A stretch of 64,000 bases of DNA from Actinoallomurus sp963850195 (GCA_963850195.1 CAWKKD010000006.1:434001-498000); one strand, 5' to 3'; positions 1 to 8,847 are shown, counted from the stretch's first letter. The notes: generated from the sequence alone by a model not told the origin. Numbers and translations: made by a program.

Positions 1-657
1 GTACGGCCCGCCGACGACGACCGACGTGCCGCGACGGGCGCAAGCGGGCAGCAGGTCCTCCTCCGCGGAGCGGTCGAGGAGGGTGTACCGGCCGGCGCAC
101 AGCACGACATCCAGGTCGAGACGTTCGACGAACCGCGTGAGCATCGCGGACTGGTTCATGCCGGCGCCGATCGCGCCGACGACGCCTTCGTCGCGCAGCG
201 CGGCGAGCGCCGGGTACGCCGTGGCGTACACCTCCTCCTCGTGGTCGTCGGGGTCGTGCAGGTAGACGAGGTCGACGCGGTCGCGCCCCAGCCGCTCCAG
301 GGACTCCGTCAGCGACCGCAGCACGCCCTCGGCGCTCCAGTCCCAGACGCGGCGGTACGGCGGCGGGTCGGCGAACCCGAGAGGCTCGGGCCGCTCGCCG
401 GGCCCGAGCGGTACGAGGACGCGCCCGACCTTGGTGGACACCACGCAGTCGGCCGGCAGCGCGGCGCCGAGTCGTCGCTCGCCGCGCCCGGCGCCGTAGT
501 GCGGCGCCGTGTCGAAGTAGCGGATGCCGCGGTCGAAGGCCCGGCGTACGGCCGCGGCGGCGTCCGCGTCCGTCACCGCCTTGTAGAGACCGCCGATGGC
601 CGCGCCGCCGAACGCGAGCGCGCCGACCGCGACCGTGGACCGTCCGAGTACCTCCAT
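1..657 (-). CDS. Aldo/keto reductase, probable L-fucose (D-threo-aldose) dehydrogenase, 3' end missing
   Basis: The ATG at 657 opens 219 codons that run off the left edge, so the C-terminus is missing. The N-terminal half shows aldo/keto reductase features: GGAAIGGLY near the start, the active-site segment YFDTAPHYGAG (Asp and Tyr), a Lys strand (VVSTKVGR) and LVYLHDPDDH with the catalytic-type His. Family members oxidise aldoses such as L-fucose to lactones with NAD(P)+ in the cytosol. It is the last visible gene of the sugar operon, 2 nt after the permease stop, which fits the first oxidative step of non-phosphorylating L-fucose degradation. The substrate is inferred from context. A lactonase is expected but may lie beyond the edge. 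Confidence 0.85.
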   Translation of the reverse strand, partial: MEVLGRSTVAVGALAFGGAAIGGLYKAVTDADAAAAVRRAFDRGIRYFDTAPHYGAGRGERRLGAALPADCVVSTKVGRVLVPLGPGERPEPLGFADPPPYRRVWDWSAEGVLRSLTESLERLGRDRVDLVYLHDPDDHEEEVYATAYPALAALRDEGVVGAIGAGMNQSAMLTRFVERLDLDVVLCAGRYTLLDRSAEEDLLPACARRGTSVVVGGPY

Positions 658-659
658 AC

Positions 660-1673
660 CTAGTCCTGTGCCCGTCCCGACGTGACCCGGCTGATGATCA
701 GTGCGATCAAGATGATCGCGCCGTTCAGCGCCCCGATCCACTGCGCCGGTACGCCCGCGAGCGTCAGCACGTTCTGGATCAGATAGAGCAGCAGGATGCC
801 GGTGAAGGCGCCGAACACCGTGCCGCGCCCGCCGTTCAGCGAGACGCCGCCGATGACCGCCGCGGCGAACACCGTGAAGATCGCGCCGTTGCCCTGGCTC
901 GCGGCGACCGACGCGAGGCGGCCGGTCAGGAGCAGGCCGCCGAGGGCGGCGAGCACGCTGCCGATGACCAGCACGGCCCACAGGACGCGGTCGACGCGGA
1001 TGCCGGCGGCGCGGGCGGCGTCGGGGTTGCCGCCGATGGCGTACAGCGACCGGCCGAAGCGCGTGTACCCGGTGACCGCGATCGCCACCGCGTACAGGAC
1101 CAGGGAGATCCAGATGGAGGCGGGCAGGCCCACCCAGACCGCGTTGCCGAGGTAGATCATGGAGTCCGGCAGGTTGAAGAAGGTCTTCCCGCCGCTGATC
1201 CCGGTCAGCAGGCCGCGCAGCACGATCAGCATGCCGAGCGTGACGATGAAGCCGTTGAGCCGGAACCGTACGATCAGCAGGCCGTTGACCCACCCGATCG
1301 CGAGACCGCCGGCGAGCGTCAGCGGGATCGACCACGTTCCGGACAGCCAGCCGGCGCCGTGCGTGATGGCCCCGGGCGCCAGGACCAGCCAGGCGGCGAC
1401 GCCCGGCGCGAGGCCGAACGTCGACTCCAGCGACAGGTCCATCCGCCCGCAGATCAGGACCAGCGCCTCGGCCAGGACGAGCAGCGAGATCTCCGACTGC
1501 TGCTGCAGGACGTTGACGAGGTTGTCCCAGTGCAGGAAGACCGGGTTGACGAGGTAGCCGACGACCGCGATCACGATGATGGCGGGTACCAGCGCCAGGT
1601 CGCGCAGGCGTGCGAGCCGTGGCGCGGCGACGCGGCGGCGAGCCGGGGCCGCCAGGGCTTCGGAGTCAGTCAC
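660..1673 (-). CDS. Sugar ABC transporter permease (RbsC/CUT2 family)
   Basis: This 337-residue polytopic membrane protein has the RbsC-type layout: a short basic cytoplasmic N-terminus, about 9-10 hydrophobic segments, and the family loop YAIGGNPDAARAAGIRVDR followed by SVAASQGNGAIFTVFAAAVIGG. It should form the membrane channel of a monosaccharide importer. Its start overlaps the ATPase gene by 8 nt and its stop is 2 nt before the aldo/keto reductase, so translation is probably coupled. The substrate is likely L-fucose or a related 6-deoxy sugar, inferred from the catabolic genes in the same operon. Confidence 0.9.
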   Translation of the reverse strand: MTDSEALAAPARRRVAAPRLARLRDLALVPAIIVIAVVGYLVNPVFLHWDNLVNVLQQQSEISLLVLAEALVLICGRMDLSLESTFGLAPGVAAWLVLAPGAITHGAGWLSGTWSIPLTLAGGLAIGWVNGLLIVRFRLNGFIVTLGMLIVLRGLLTGISGGKTFFNLPDSMIYLGNAVWVGLPASIWISLVLYAVAIAVTGYTRFGRSLYAIGGNPDAARAAGIRVDRVLWAVLVIGSVLAALGGLLLTGRLASVAASQGNGAIFTVFAAAVIGGVSLNGGRGTVFGAFTGILLLYLIQNVLTLAGVPAQWIGALNGAIILIALIISRVTSGRAQD

Positions 1674-3156
1674 GGATCCCCTCCATCGCGGCGATCAGGT
1701 CGTGGTCGTGCCAGCCCGACGGCATCTCGGCGACGATCGCACCCTTGAACAGCACGATCACCCGGTCGCACGGCCGCAGGTCCTCCAGATCGTCGGAGAT
1801 GACCAGCACCCCGGCTCCGCTGGAGGCCGCCGAGGACGCCGCTCCGATGAGCGTCTCCTTGGCGCGTACGTCGACCCCGGCGGTGGGCTGCATCAGCACG
1901 AGGGCCCTCGGATCGTTCGCCAGGGCGCGCGCCATCACGACCTTCTGCTGGTTGCCGCCGGACAGCGCGGAGACCGGCTGCTCGGGCCCGGCGGCCTTGA
2001 TCGCGAGGGCCTCGATGGCCTCGGCGCCCAGCGCGTCACGCCGGCGCGTTCGTATGAGACCGAGGCGTCCCAGCTTGGCAGGGACCGTGAGCGTGGTGTT
2101 CTCCGCGATCGACAGGTCGGGGACGAGTCCCTCGCGGTGCCGGTCCTGCGGGACGAACCCGACACCGGCCCGCAGCGCGTCGGGCACGCTGCCCGGCCTG
2201 GGCCGCCGGCCGCCCAGCTCGACGGTCCCGTACGCGGCGCGACGCAGGCCGACGACGCACTCGCCGACGGCCATCTTCCCCGAGCCGCCCGCGCCGGCCA
2301 GCCCGACGACCTCGCCGGTCTCGACCGCGAACGACACGTCCTCGAAGAGGCCCGGCAGCCCGAGACCGGCCACGCGCAGCGCGGGTACGTCCGTCTCCGG
2401 CGGCGCAGGGCGCGCCGGACCCGCGTCGATCAGGCTCGTGGCCTCGCCGGTCATCGCCGCGACCAGGCTCGGCTGGTCCAGCTCGGCGACGGGTTCGGTG
2501 ACGATGTGCCGGGCGTCGCGGAGGACGGTCACGGTGTCGCACACCTCGTACACCTCGTCGAGGTGATGGCTGATGAACAGGAACGTCACGCCGGACTCGC
2601 GGAGCCCGCGCATCCGGGCGAAGAGCCGTTCGATGGCGTTGCCGTCGAGCTGCGCGGTCGGCTCGTCCAAGATGATGAGGCGCGAGCCATGCGACAGGGC
2701 CCGCGCGATCTCCACGAGCTGGCGCTGCTCGACCGTGAGCCGCTCGGCGGGCACCCGGACGTCGACGTCGACCTCCCAGGTGTCCAGCAGCTCGCGCGCG
2801 CGGCGGCGCAGGGCGCCCCAGGAGATCAGCCCGGAACCTTGGCGATTCAGGAAGAGGTTCTCCGCGACCGACAACGACGGGATGACCGTGGACCGCTGGT
2901 AGACACAGGCGACCCGGCCGCGCCACGCCTCGCGGTCGGCGACCGGCGGCGCGGGCTCGCCGCCGAACTTTACCGAGCCGGAGTCGGGCGCCTCGAGGCC
3001 GGTGAGGACCGACACGAGGGTCGACTTGCCGGCGCCGTTCCGCCCGACGAGCGCGTGCACGTCGCCGTCGGCCACCTCGAGCGACACCGCGTCGAGAGCG
3101 ACCGTCACCCCGAACCGCTTACCGACCGCGCGAGCCGACACAACCGGAATGCTCAC
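1666..3156 (-). CDS. Sugar ABC transporter ATP-binding protein (RbsA/CUT2 family) with atypical second nucleotide-binding domain
   Basis: The protein has 496 residues in two fused ABC domains, as in RbsA/XylG. The first domain has Walker A GRNGAGKST, signature LTVEQRQLVEIARAL and Walker B LIILDEPT. In the second domain the P-loop reads GAGGSGKMAV, the signature is normal (LSGGNQQK) and the Walker B region is LVLMQPTAGVD, so the usual Asp-Glu pair is replaced by Met-Gln. The second site is probably non-catalytic, a degree of asymmetry common in CUT2 ATPases. The GTG start at 3156 overlaps the binding-protein stop as GTGA; an open frame continues far upstream but has no homology-like content. 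It energises the permease encoded next. Confidence 0.9.
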   Translation of the reverse strand: MSIPVVSARAVGKRFGVTVALDAVSLEVADGDVHALVGRNGAGKSTLVSVLTGLEAPDSGSVKFGGEPAPPVADREAWRGRVACVYQRSTVIPSLSVAENLFLNRQGSGLISWGALRRRARELLDTWEVDVDVRVPAERLTVEQRQLVEIARALSHGSRLIILDEPTAQLDGNAIERLFARMRGLRESGVTFLFISHHLDEVYEVCDTVTVLRDARHIVTEPVAELDQPSLVAAMTGEATSLIDAGPARPAPPETDVPALRVAGLGLPGLFEDVSFAVETGEVVGLAGAGGSGKMAVGECVVGLRRAAYGTVELGGRRPRPGSVPDALRAGVGFVPQDRHREGLVPDLSIAENTTLTVPAKLGRLGLIRTRRRDALGAEAIEALAIKAAGPEQPVSALSGGNQQKVVMARALANDPRALVLMQPTAGVDVRAKETLIGAASSAASSGAGVLVISDDLEDLRPCDRVIVLFKGAIVAEMPSGWHDHDLIAAMEGIRD

Positions 3157-4201
3157 TTGATCTGGTTGCCCCACAGGGCGGGGTCGGTGTCCTTCAGCGA
3201 GCCCGGGTAGGCGCCGCTCTTGCTGACCAGGGGTGCTGGGAGCTGGTCCTCGAGTACGCCCGGCCGGGGGGCGACGATCATCGAGCCGTGGTCGGTCTTG
3301 CCCGGCGTGAACGTCTTGCCGTCCATGGCGGCTTTGACGTAGAAGAGCGCGTACTTGGCGTACAGGTCTGCGGGCTGCGACACGGTCGCGTCGATCTGGC
3401 CCTCGCCGATCGCCTTGAGCTCCTCCGGGATGCCGTCGTTGGAGACGATCGCGATGTGCTTGGGGTTTCCGGCGGGGACCAGCAGGCCCTTCTGCTTGAG
3501 CACGTTGATGGTCGGCGCGAGGAACACCCCGCCGGCCTGCATGTAGATCCCGTTGATGTCGGGGTTGGCGGCGAGCGCGGTCTGCAGTTTGTTCGCCCCG
3601 ACGTCGCCCTTCCACTCGGTGGGCAGTCCGACCACCTTGATGTTCGGGTAGCCCTGGCGCATGCACTGGTTGAAGGCGTCGGTACGGTCGCGGCCGTTGA
3701 TGGAGGCCAGGTCGCCCTCGAGCATCGCGACCTTGCCCTTTTGCCCTTCAGGGTGTCCCCGAGGAACTTGCAGGCCTTCTCGCCGTACGCGCGGTTGTCG
3801 GCGCGTACGACCATGTAGACGTCGCCGGTGTCGGGCCGGGTGTCGACGGTGACGACCGGGATCTTCTTCTTCTTGAGCCGGTCGAGGGTCGGCGCGACCG
3901 CGGCGGTGTCCTGCGGGGCGAGCACGACGCCCTTCACGCCCTGGCCGACGAGGGTCTGCACGTTGGCGGTGAGCTTGGCGACGTCGTTCTCGGAGTTGGA
4001 GGTCTTCAGGTCGAGCCCGAGCTGCTTGCCGAACTGCGGGACGTACTTGATATAGGAGTTCCAGAAGTCGGTGTCGGACCGGGGGTAGTCCACACCCACG
4101 GGCTTGGCGCCCGCGGCCGTGCTCGTGTTGCCCTTGCACCCGGCCACCAGCAGCGTCGCCACGGCGAACGCCGCTCCGGCCGCGACCGTCTTTCGCTTCA
4201 T
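3153..4201 (-). pseudogene. Sugar ABC transporter substrate-binding lipoprotein (RbsB-like), frameshifted
   Basis: The ATG at 4201 follows a good GAGAGGA site. It encodes a lipoprotein signal (AFAVATLLVAGC, lipidated Cys 22) and the start of a periplasmic-binding-protein fold (YPRSDTDFWNSYIKYV, GVVLAPQDTAAVAPTLDRLKKK). At the run of four A residues (3739-3742 as T on the plus strand) the frame breaks after DTLKGK. The rest continues in the -1 frame (GKVAMLEGDLASINGRDRTD onward to DPALWGNQIK) and ends at 3153. One extra A would restore a protein of about 349 residues. A sequencing error, a real mutation or -1 slippage are all possible. The operon needs this protein for capture of the sugar outside the membrane. 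Confidence 0.8.
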
Positions 4202-4211
4202 CGCGATCCTC

Positions 4212-4958
4212 TCAGGGTTTCTCTGGTCGAAGTCGCAGGCCGGCCATTCCCCCGTCGACCGCCAGCGCGGTTCCTGTCGTCGCGGACGCGTACGGGCCGG
4301 CCAGGTAGGCGATCGCCGCGGCGACCTCCTCCGCGGCGACCAGCCGTCCGCTCGGCTGGCGTGCCGCTAGCGCGATCCGCTCGGCCTCCGGATCGTCGGC
4401 CGCCGCGAGCAGGCGGCCGACCCAGGGTGTGTCGGCCGTGCCCGGGTTCACGCAGCAGACGCGGATGCCCTCGCGGAGATGGTCCGCGGCCATCGCGAGC
4501 GTGAGCGACTGCACGGCGCCCTTGGTCGCCGAGTACAGCGCGCGGCCGGGCAGACCGGCGGTGGCCGCGATCGAGCAGGTGTTGACGATCGCGGCGTGCT
4601 CGGAGCGGCGCAGGTGCGGCAGGGCCGCCCGGCTCATCCGGACCATGCCGAACACGTTGACGTCGAAGACGTTGCGCCACTCGTCGTCGTCGTTGTCCTC
4701 GACGGTGCCCTGCGCGCCGATGCCCGCGTTGTTGACCAGGACGTCCAGGCCGCCGAGGTGCTCCACCGCGCGCTCCACCGCCGCGCGTACCGAGGCGTCG
4801 TCGCGCACGTCGGCACGCACGCCGAAGAACGGCTCCGGCGGGTCGTCGACGTCGAGGCAGGCCACGGACGCGCCGCGCTCGGCGAACACCGTCGCGGTGG
4901 CGAGCCCGATGCCGGAGGCACCTCCGGTGACGAGCGCCCTGATTCCGGTGAACTCCAC
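4212..4958 (-). CDS. SDR-family oxidoreductase, probable 2-keto-3-deoxy-L-fuconate dehydrogenase
   Basis: This 248-residue classical short-chain dehydrogenase has TGGASGIG at 11-18 (NAD(P) binding), VNNAGIG, a Ser in NTCSIAA and the catalytic YSATK. The GTG at 4958 is chosen because GGAGGT lies 6 nt upstream; the open frame extends further but only through the preceding gene. It lies 1 nt after fucD and 10 nt before the transporter. In known non-phosphorylating L-fucose pathways an SDR oxidises 2-keto-3-deoxy-L-fuconate to the 2,4-diketo acid, which is the FAH substrate. That assignment here is inferred from the neighbours. Confidence 0.85.
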   Translation of the reverse strand: MEFTGIRALVTGGASGIGLATATVFAERGASVACLDVDDPPEPFFGVRADVRDDASVRAAVERAVEHLGGLDVLVNNAGIGAQGTVEDNDDDEWRNVFDVNVFGMVRMSRAALPHLRRSEHAAIVNTCSIAATAGLPGRALYSATKGAVQSLTLAMAADHLREGIRVCCVNPGTADTPWVGRLLAAADDPEAERIALAARQPSGRLVAAEEVAAAIAYLAGPYASATTGTALAVDGGMAGLRLRPEKP

Positions 4959-4959
4959 G

Positions 4960-6243
4960 TCATGACCTCCAGACGGGACCGTCGGGGAAGGCGTACTCGG
5001 CGCGGCTCGCCGCCTTGATCTCGGCGGACATGCCGGGGGCATGCGGCGCCAGGTAGTGGCCGTCACGGATGCGTACGGGGTCGGTGAAGTGCTCGTGGAG
5101 GTGGTCGACGTACTCGATCACCCGGTCCTCCTGGGAGGCGGCGACCGCGAGGTAGTCGAACATCGACAGGTGCTGGACCACCTCGCACAGCCCGACGCCG
5201 CCGGCGTGCGGGCAGACCGGCACGCCGTACTTGGCGGCGAGGAGCAGGATCGCGACGTTCTCCGTCACGCCGCCGACGCGGCAGGCGTCGATCTGGAGCA
5301 CGTCGATCGCCCCGGCCTGGAGCATCTGCTTGAAGATCACCCGGTTGGCGACATGCTCGCCGGTCGCGACGCGTACCGGGCCGACCGCGCGGCGGATCGC
5401 GGCGTGCCCGAGCACGTCGTCGGGGCTGGTCGGCTCCTCGATCCACCACGGGTCGTACGGCTTCAGCGCGTCGACCCAGGCGATGGCCTGCGAAACGTCC
5501 CAGCGCTGGTTGGCGTCGATCGCGATCCGGATGTCCGGCCCGACCGCCTCGCGCGCGAGCCGCAGGCGGCGCCGGTCGTCGTCGAGATCGCCGCCGACCT
5601 TCAGCTTGATCAAGGTGAAGCCGTCCTCGACGGCCTCGCGCGCCAGCCGTACGAGCCGGTCGTCGGTGTAGCCGAGCCAGCCCGGCGTGGTCGTGTACGC
5701 GGGAAAGCCCGTGTCCAGCAGCGTGGCCTCGCGCTCGGCCCGGCCGGCGCTCGCCTCGCGCAGCAGGTCGGCCGCCTCGTCCGGTCCCAGGGCGTCCGTG
5801 AGGTAGCGCCAGTCGGCCAGGTCGACGACCTGGTCGGGCGTGAGGTCCGACAGCAGCCGCCAGACCGGGACGCCCGCGACGCGCCCGGCCAGGTCGAACG
5901 CCGCGTTGACGATCGCGGCGGCGGCCAGGTGCACGGCGCCCTTCTCCGGGCCGATCCAGCGCAGCTGCGAGTCGTGGACGAGCCGGCGCGAGAACCCGCC
6001 GAGGTCGGCGAGGTCGAGCTCGTGGCCGACGACGAGCGGCGCGTACGCCTCGATGGCGGCGACGCACACCTCGGTGCCGCGGCCGATCGTGAAGCAGAAC
6101 CCGTGCCCCTCCCCGCCCGTGTCGGTGCGCAGGACGGCGTAGGCCACCGAGTAGTCGGGATCGGGGTTCATGGCGTCGGAGCCGTCGAGCCGCCGTGACG
6201 TGGGGAACCGCACGTCGTACGCGTCGAGCGAGACGACCTTCAT
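4960..6243 (-). CDS. fucD: L-fuconate dehydratase (enolase superfamily)
   Basis: The 427-residue product belongs to the mandelate racemase subgroup of the enolase superfamily. It shows the catalytic LIKLKVGG lysines, metal-binding Asp in IAIDANQRW, Glu in WWIEEPTSPDD and in VATGEHVANR, and the His region CPHAGGVGLCE. The opening MKVVSLDAYDVRFPTSRRLD and the length fit L-fuconate dehydratases, which convert L-fuconate to 2-keto-3-deoxy-L-fuconate. The ATG at 6243 overlaps the stop of the FAH gene as ATGA. Flanking FAH and SDR genes supply the next two steps, which supports the fuconate assignment over other sugar acids. Confidence 0.87.
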   Translation of the reverse strand: MKVVSLDAYDVRFPTSRRLDGSDAMNPDPDYSVAYAVLRTDTGGEGHGFCFTIGRGTEVCVAAIEAYAPLVVGHELDLADLGGFSRRLVHDSQLRWIGPEKGAVHLAAAAIVNAAFDLAGRVAGVPVWRLLSDLTPDQVVDLADWRYLTDALGPDEAADLLREASAGRAEREATLLDTGFPAYTTTPGWLGYTDDRLVRLAREAVEDGFTLIKLKVGGDLDDDRRRLRLAREAVGPDIRIAIDANQRWDVSQAIAWVDALKPYDPWWIEEPTSPDDVLGHAAIRRAVGPVRVATGEHVANRVIFKQMLQAGAIDVLQIDACRVGGVTENVAILLLAAKYGVPVCPHAGGVGLCEVVQHLSMFDYLAVAASQEDRVIEYVDHLHEHFTDPVRIRDGHYLAPHAPGMSAEIKAASRAEYAFPDGPVWRS

Positions 6244-7079
6244 ATGAGCCTCTGCCGCTGGCGGCCCAGCCCGTCGATCTCGAGCTCCATGACGTCGCCG
6301 GCCCGGAGGTACGGGGTACCGGGGCGGCCGAGCGCGACACCGGCGGGCGTACCGGTGTTGATGACGTCGCCGGGCTCGAGCACCATGAACCGGCTGAGGT
6401 ACCAGATCAGGTGGTCGACGCCGAAGATCATGTCCTTGGTGGTGCCGTCCTGGCGCGGCTCGCCGTTGACCCGGAGCCGCAGCCCGAGGTCCTGCGGGTC
6501 CTCGATCTCGTCGGCGGTGACCAGGTAGGGGCCCATCGGGTTGAACGTCTCGCAGGACTTGCCCTTGTCCCAGGTGCCGCCGCGCTCGAGCTGGAACTCC
6601 CGCTCGGAGACGTCGTTGCCGATCGTGTACCCGGCGACGAGGGCGAGCGCTTGGTCGGGCCCGTCGAGGTAGCGCGCGCGTCCGCCGAGGACGACGGCGA
6701 GCTCGATCTCGTAGTCGGTCTTCGCGCTGTCGCGCGGGATGAGCACGTCGTCGTCGGGGCCGACGACCGTGTTGACGGCCTTCATGAAGATGATCGGCTC
6801 GTCCGGGATCTGGGCCTTCGTCTCCTCGGCGTGGTCGCGGTAGTTCAGGCCGACGCACACGACCTTGCCGGGCCGCGCGACCGGCGGGCCGATCCGCGGA
6901 GTGCCCTCGATGACCGGGAGCTCGCCGGCGGCCCAGGCCGTACGTGCGCGCTCCAGGCCGGTGGCGAGAAAGTCGCCGTCGATGTCGCGGGTGACGCCGG
7001 AGAGGTCGAGGAGCGTTCCGTCCCCGGCCAGGGCCGCGGGCCGTTCGGCCCCTTGTGGTCCGACGCGCAACAGCTTCAC
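6240..7079 (-). CDS. Fumarylacetoacetate hydrolase family protein, probable 2,4-diketo-3-deoxy-L-fuconate hydrolase
   Basis: The 279-residue protein is a typical small FAH-family enzyme. It has CVGLNYRDHAEE, the metal-binding TDYEIELAVVLG, GNDVSEREFQ, WDKGKSCETFNPMGP and INTGTPAGVALG. GTG at 7079 is preferred because GAGGAGGT lies 8 nt upstream. It is the first gene of the operon, and its stop overlaps the fucD start. Relatives cleave 2,4-diketo-3-deoxy acids to pyruvate plus a hydroxy acid (L-lactate for fucose). The region upstream carries the candidate GntR operator, so it is probably the regulated promoter-proximal gene. Confidence 0.85.
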   Translation of the reverse strand: MKLLRVGPQGAERPAALAGDGTLLDLSGVTRDIDGDFLATGLERARTAWAAGELPVIEGTPRIGPPVARPGKVVCVGLNYRDHAEETKAQIPDEPIIFMKAVNTVVGPDDDVLIPRDSAKTDYEIELAVVLGGRARYLDGPDQALALVAGYTIGNDVSEREFQLERGGTWDKGKSCETFNPMGPYLVTADEIEDPQDLGLRLRVNGEPRQDGTTKDMIFGVDHLIWYLSRFMVLEPGDVINTGTPAGVALGRPGTPYLRAGDVMELEIDGLGRQRQRLI

Positions 7080-7188
7080 GAGGCGGTACCTCCTCGACTC
7101 GGTTGGTCCGACCTCTCGTATTGATATGAGATCACTTTGGGGCGACATGCTGGCAATACCCTGTTATCAATTTGTTATCTAGGGCGAT

Positions 7189-7199
7189 TGGTACGACCA
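7189..7199. promoter_or_regulatory. Candidate GntR (FadR-subfamily) operator
   Basis: TGGTACGACCA is a perfect TGGT-N3-ACCA inverted repeat, the form typical of FadR-type GntR operators. It lies in the 188-nt divergent region between the catabolic operon (start 7079) and the gntR gene (start 7268). An AT-rich stretch at about 7160-7180 next to it may hold promoter elements. Autoregulation plus control of the sugar operon is inferred. Confidence 0.5.
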
Positions 7200-7267
7200 C
7201 TGGCGGTCGCGGACAATGAGTTTCCGCAGGCTTCGAAGGGCTCGAAGAGCTCGAAGGGGGAGAGAGC

Positions 7268-7993
7268 GTGCCGGACGAGATCGCAGCCAGGACCACGGTC
7301 ACCCAGCGGGCGATCGAGGAGATCAAGGCCCGGATCGCCACGGGCGCGCTGGTGGCCGGCCAGCGGCTGCCGACCGAACGCGACCTCGCCGCCGACCTCG
7401 GCCTCTCACGCAGCTCGATGCGCGAGGCCATCCGCGCCCTGACCGTCATGGGGGTACTGGAGGCCCGGCACGGCGCCGGGATCTACGTCACCCGGCTCGA
7501 ACCCGGCGACCTGCTCGAGACGTTCGGCGTCGTCGCGGAGATCTCCCGCGGGGCGACGCTCACCCACCTGGTCCAGGTGCGCAAGATCCTCGAACCGGCC
7601 GCGGCGGCGACGGCGGCGGCCCGCATCGACGAAGAGGGACTGAGCCGCCTACGCGCGGAGATGGCCGCGATGGAGCGCGGCACGACGTCCGAAGAGATCG
7701 TCGAGCACGACCTGGAGTTCCACCGCATCATCACCGAGGCCGCCGGCAACCCGGTCCTCGGCGCGATCCTCGGCGGCCTGAACAACCGAACCTTCCGCGC
7801 CCGCGTCTGGCGCGGCTACCGCGAGGACGACGTCTTCCCCCGCACCTTCGAGGAACACGACCGCATCTACCGAGCGCTGGCCGAACGCGACCCCGACGGC
7901 GCCCGCGTGGCCGCCGCCGTACACATCGGCGCAGTCGAGGAGTGGGCCCGCCGCCAGGCGGGCGAGGAGCCCGAAACGGTCCCAGAGGGCTGA
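7268..7993 (+). CDS. GntR/FadR-family transcriptional regulator of the sugar operon
   Basis: The protein has 241 residues. The N-terminal winged helix (about 12-77) contains LPTERDLAADLGLSRSSMR and the wing GVLEARHGAGIYV. The all-helical FCD ligand domain (about 90-225) contains EHDLEFHRIIT and HDRIY, which carry His residues of the type that bind metal or acid ligands in FCD proteins. GTG at 7268 follows GGGGGAGAG. It is divergent from the fuconate operon and probably represses it, responding to a sugar acid such as fuconate or its keto derivative. The ligand is inferred. Confidence 0.88.
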   Translation: MPDEIAARTTVTQRAIEEIKARIATGALVAGQRLPTERDLAADLGLSRSSMREAIRALTVMGVLEARHGAGIYVTRLEPGDLLETFGVVAEISRGATLTHLVQVRKILEPAAAATAAARIDEEGLSRLRAEMAAMERGTTSEEIVEHDLEFHRIITEAAGNPVLGAILGGLNNRTFRARVWRGYREDDVFPRTFEEHDRIYRALAERDPDGARVAAAVHIGAVEEWARRQAGEEPETVPEG

Positions 7994-8028
7994 GCCCCAG
8001 GTTGTCGCCGGCCGACCGAGGAGCCGGG

Positions 8029-8658
8029 TCAGAGCTCGACGGACCGGCCGGGTTCGAGGCGGCGGAAGTCGGCGTTCTGCCGTTCGGCTTCGCCGCTGAG
8101 CTGACTGTCCAGGAGGCCGAGGCCGAAGTCGTTCAGCAGGCCGTCGTGGATCGCGTACGCGCGGCGGGGGGCGACCGCTCTCAGGTACTGGATCATCTCG
8201 GGTGCCTTCATCCACGGGGCTTGGCCCGGGACCAGCAGGGTGGGTGCGCGGAGCACGGTGAACGCGTCACCCGGGTGGAACACCTCCCCGTCGAAGAGGA
8301 AACCGACGTTCTCCACCGGTGGGACGTCCGGGTGGACGATCTCGTGCTTCTCCCCCACGACGCCCACGTCGAAGCCGGCGATCTCCAGCCGGTCGCCGTC
8401 GCCGACCACGCGGACGCGGTCTCCTCCGAGGATCTGGGCGACCGCGCGACACGTGTACACCGTGAGCCGGGGGTTGTCGGACATGGCCTTGCGCAGCCGC
8501 TCGGCCTCCAAGTGATCGAAGTGCTCGTGCGTGACGAGTACGGCCTCGGCGCCCGTGATGGCGTCGGCCTCCGGCGTCAGCCCGCCGGGGTCGACGACGA
8601 GGGTGCGATCGTCCTTGCTCAGCCGCACGCAGGCGTGGCCCAGTTTGGTCAGGTGCAT
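8029..8658 (-). CDS. MBL-fold metal-dependent hydrolase (UlaG/YfhI-like)
   Basis: From the ATG at 8658 the product has 209 residues. It opens MHLTKLGHACVRL and contains the metallo-beta-lactamase motif THEHFDH (H44, H46, D48, H49), VFHPGDAF and a late AIHDGL His, as in small UlaG-like hydrolases that bind two metals. The longer in-frame extension to 8748 lacks a ribosome site, while AGAGGTGAG precedes 8658. It is a single gene facing leftward between the GntR gene and a divergent phosphotransferase. Its substrate is unknown. Confidence 0.85.
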   Translation of the reverse strand: MHLTKLGHACVRLSKDDRTLVVDPGGLTPEADAITGAEAVLVTHEHFDHLEAERLRKAMSDNPRLTVYTCRAVAQILGGDRVRVVGDGDRLEIAGFDVGVVGEKHEIVHPDVPPVENVGFLFDGEVFHPGDAFTVLRAPTLLVPGQAPWMKAPEMIQYLRAVAPRRAYAIHDGLLNDFGLGLLDSQLSGEAERQNADFRRLEPGRSVEL

Positions 8659-8847
8659 TCGTCTCACCTCTCCCATCTCCGCTCTTACGATCTTTTCACG
8701 CCCCTTCGAGCCGGTCGTGTGTCGTGGCCGACTCGGCGCCCGATCCACGAGTCGGACACGAGAATCAGCCGGTCACAGCCGCCCCACCCGTACCTCCGAA
8801 GAGATCACCAGCGTTTCCCGAGTGGTTGACGAGGGTGTGGCTGTTTG

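Noticed and set aside
1576..3210. Long open frame on the plus strand opposite the ABC transporter genes
   Set aside because: It is antisense to well-supported genes, has unnatural Arg/His/Asp-rich composition and no family motif; high GC produces such frames.
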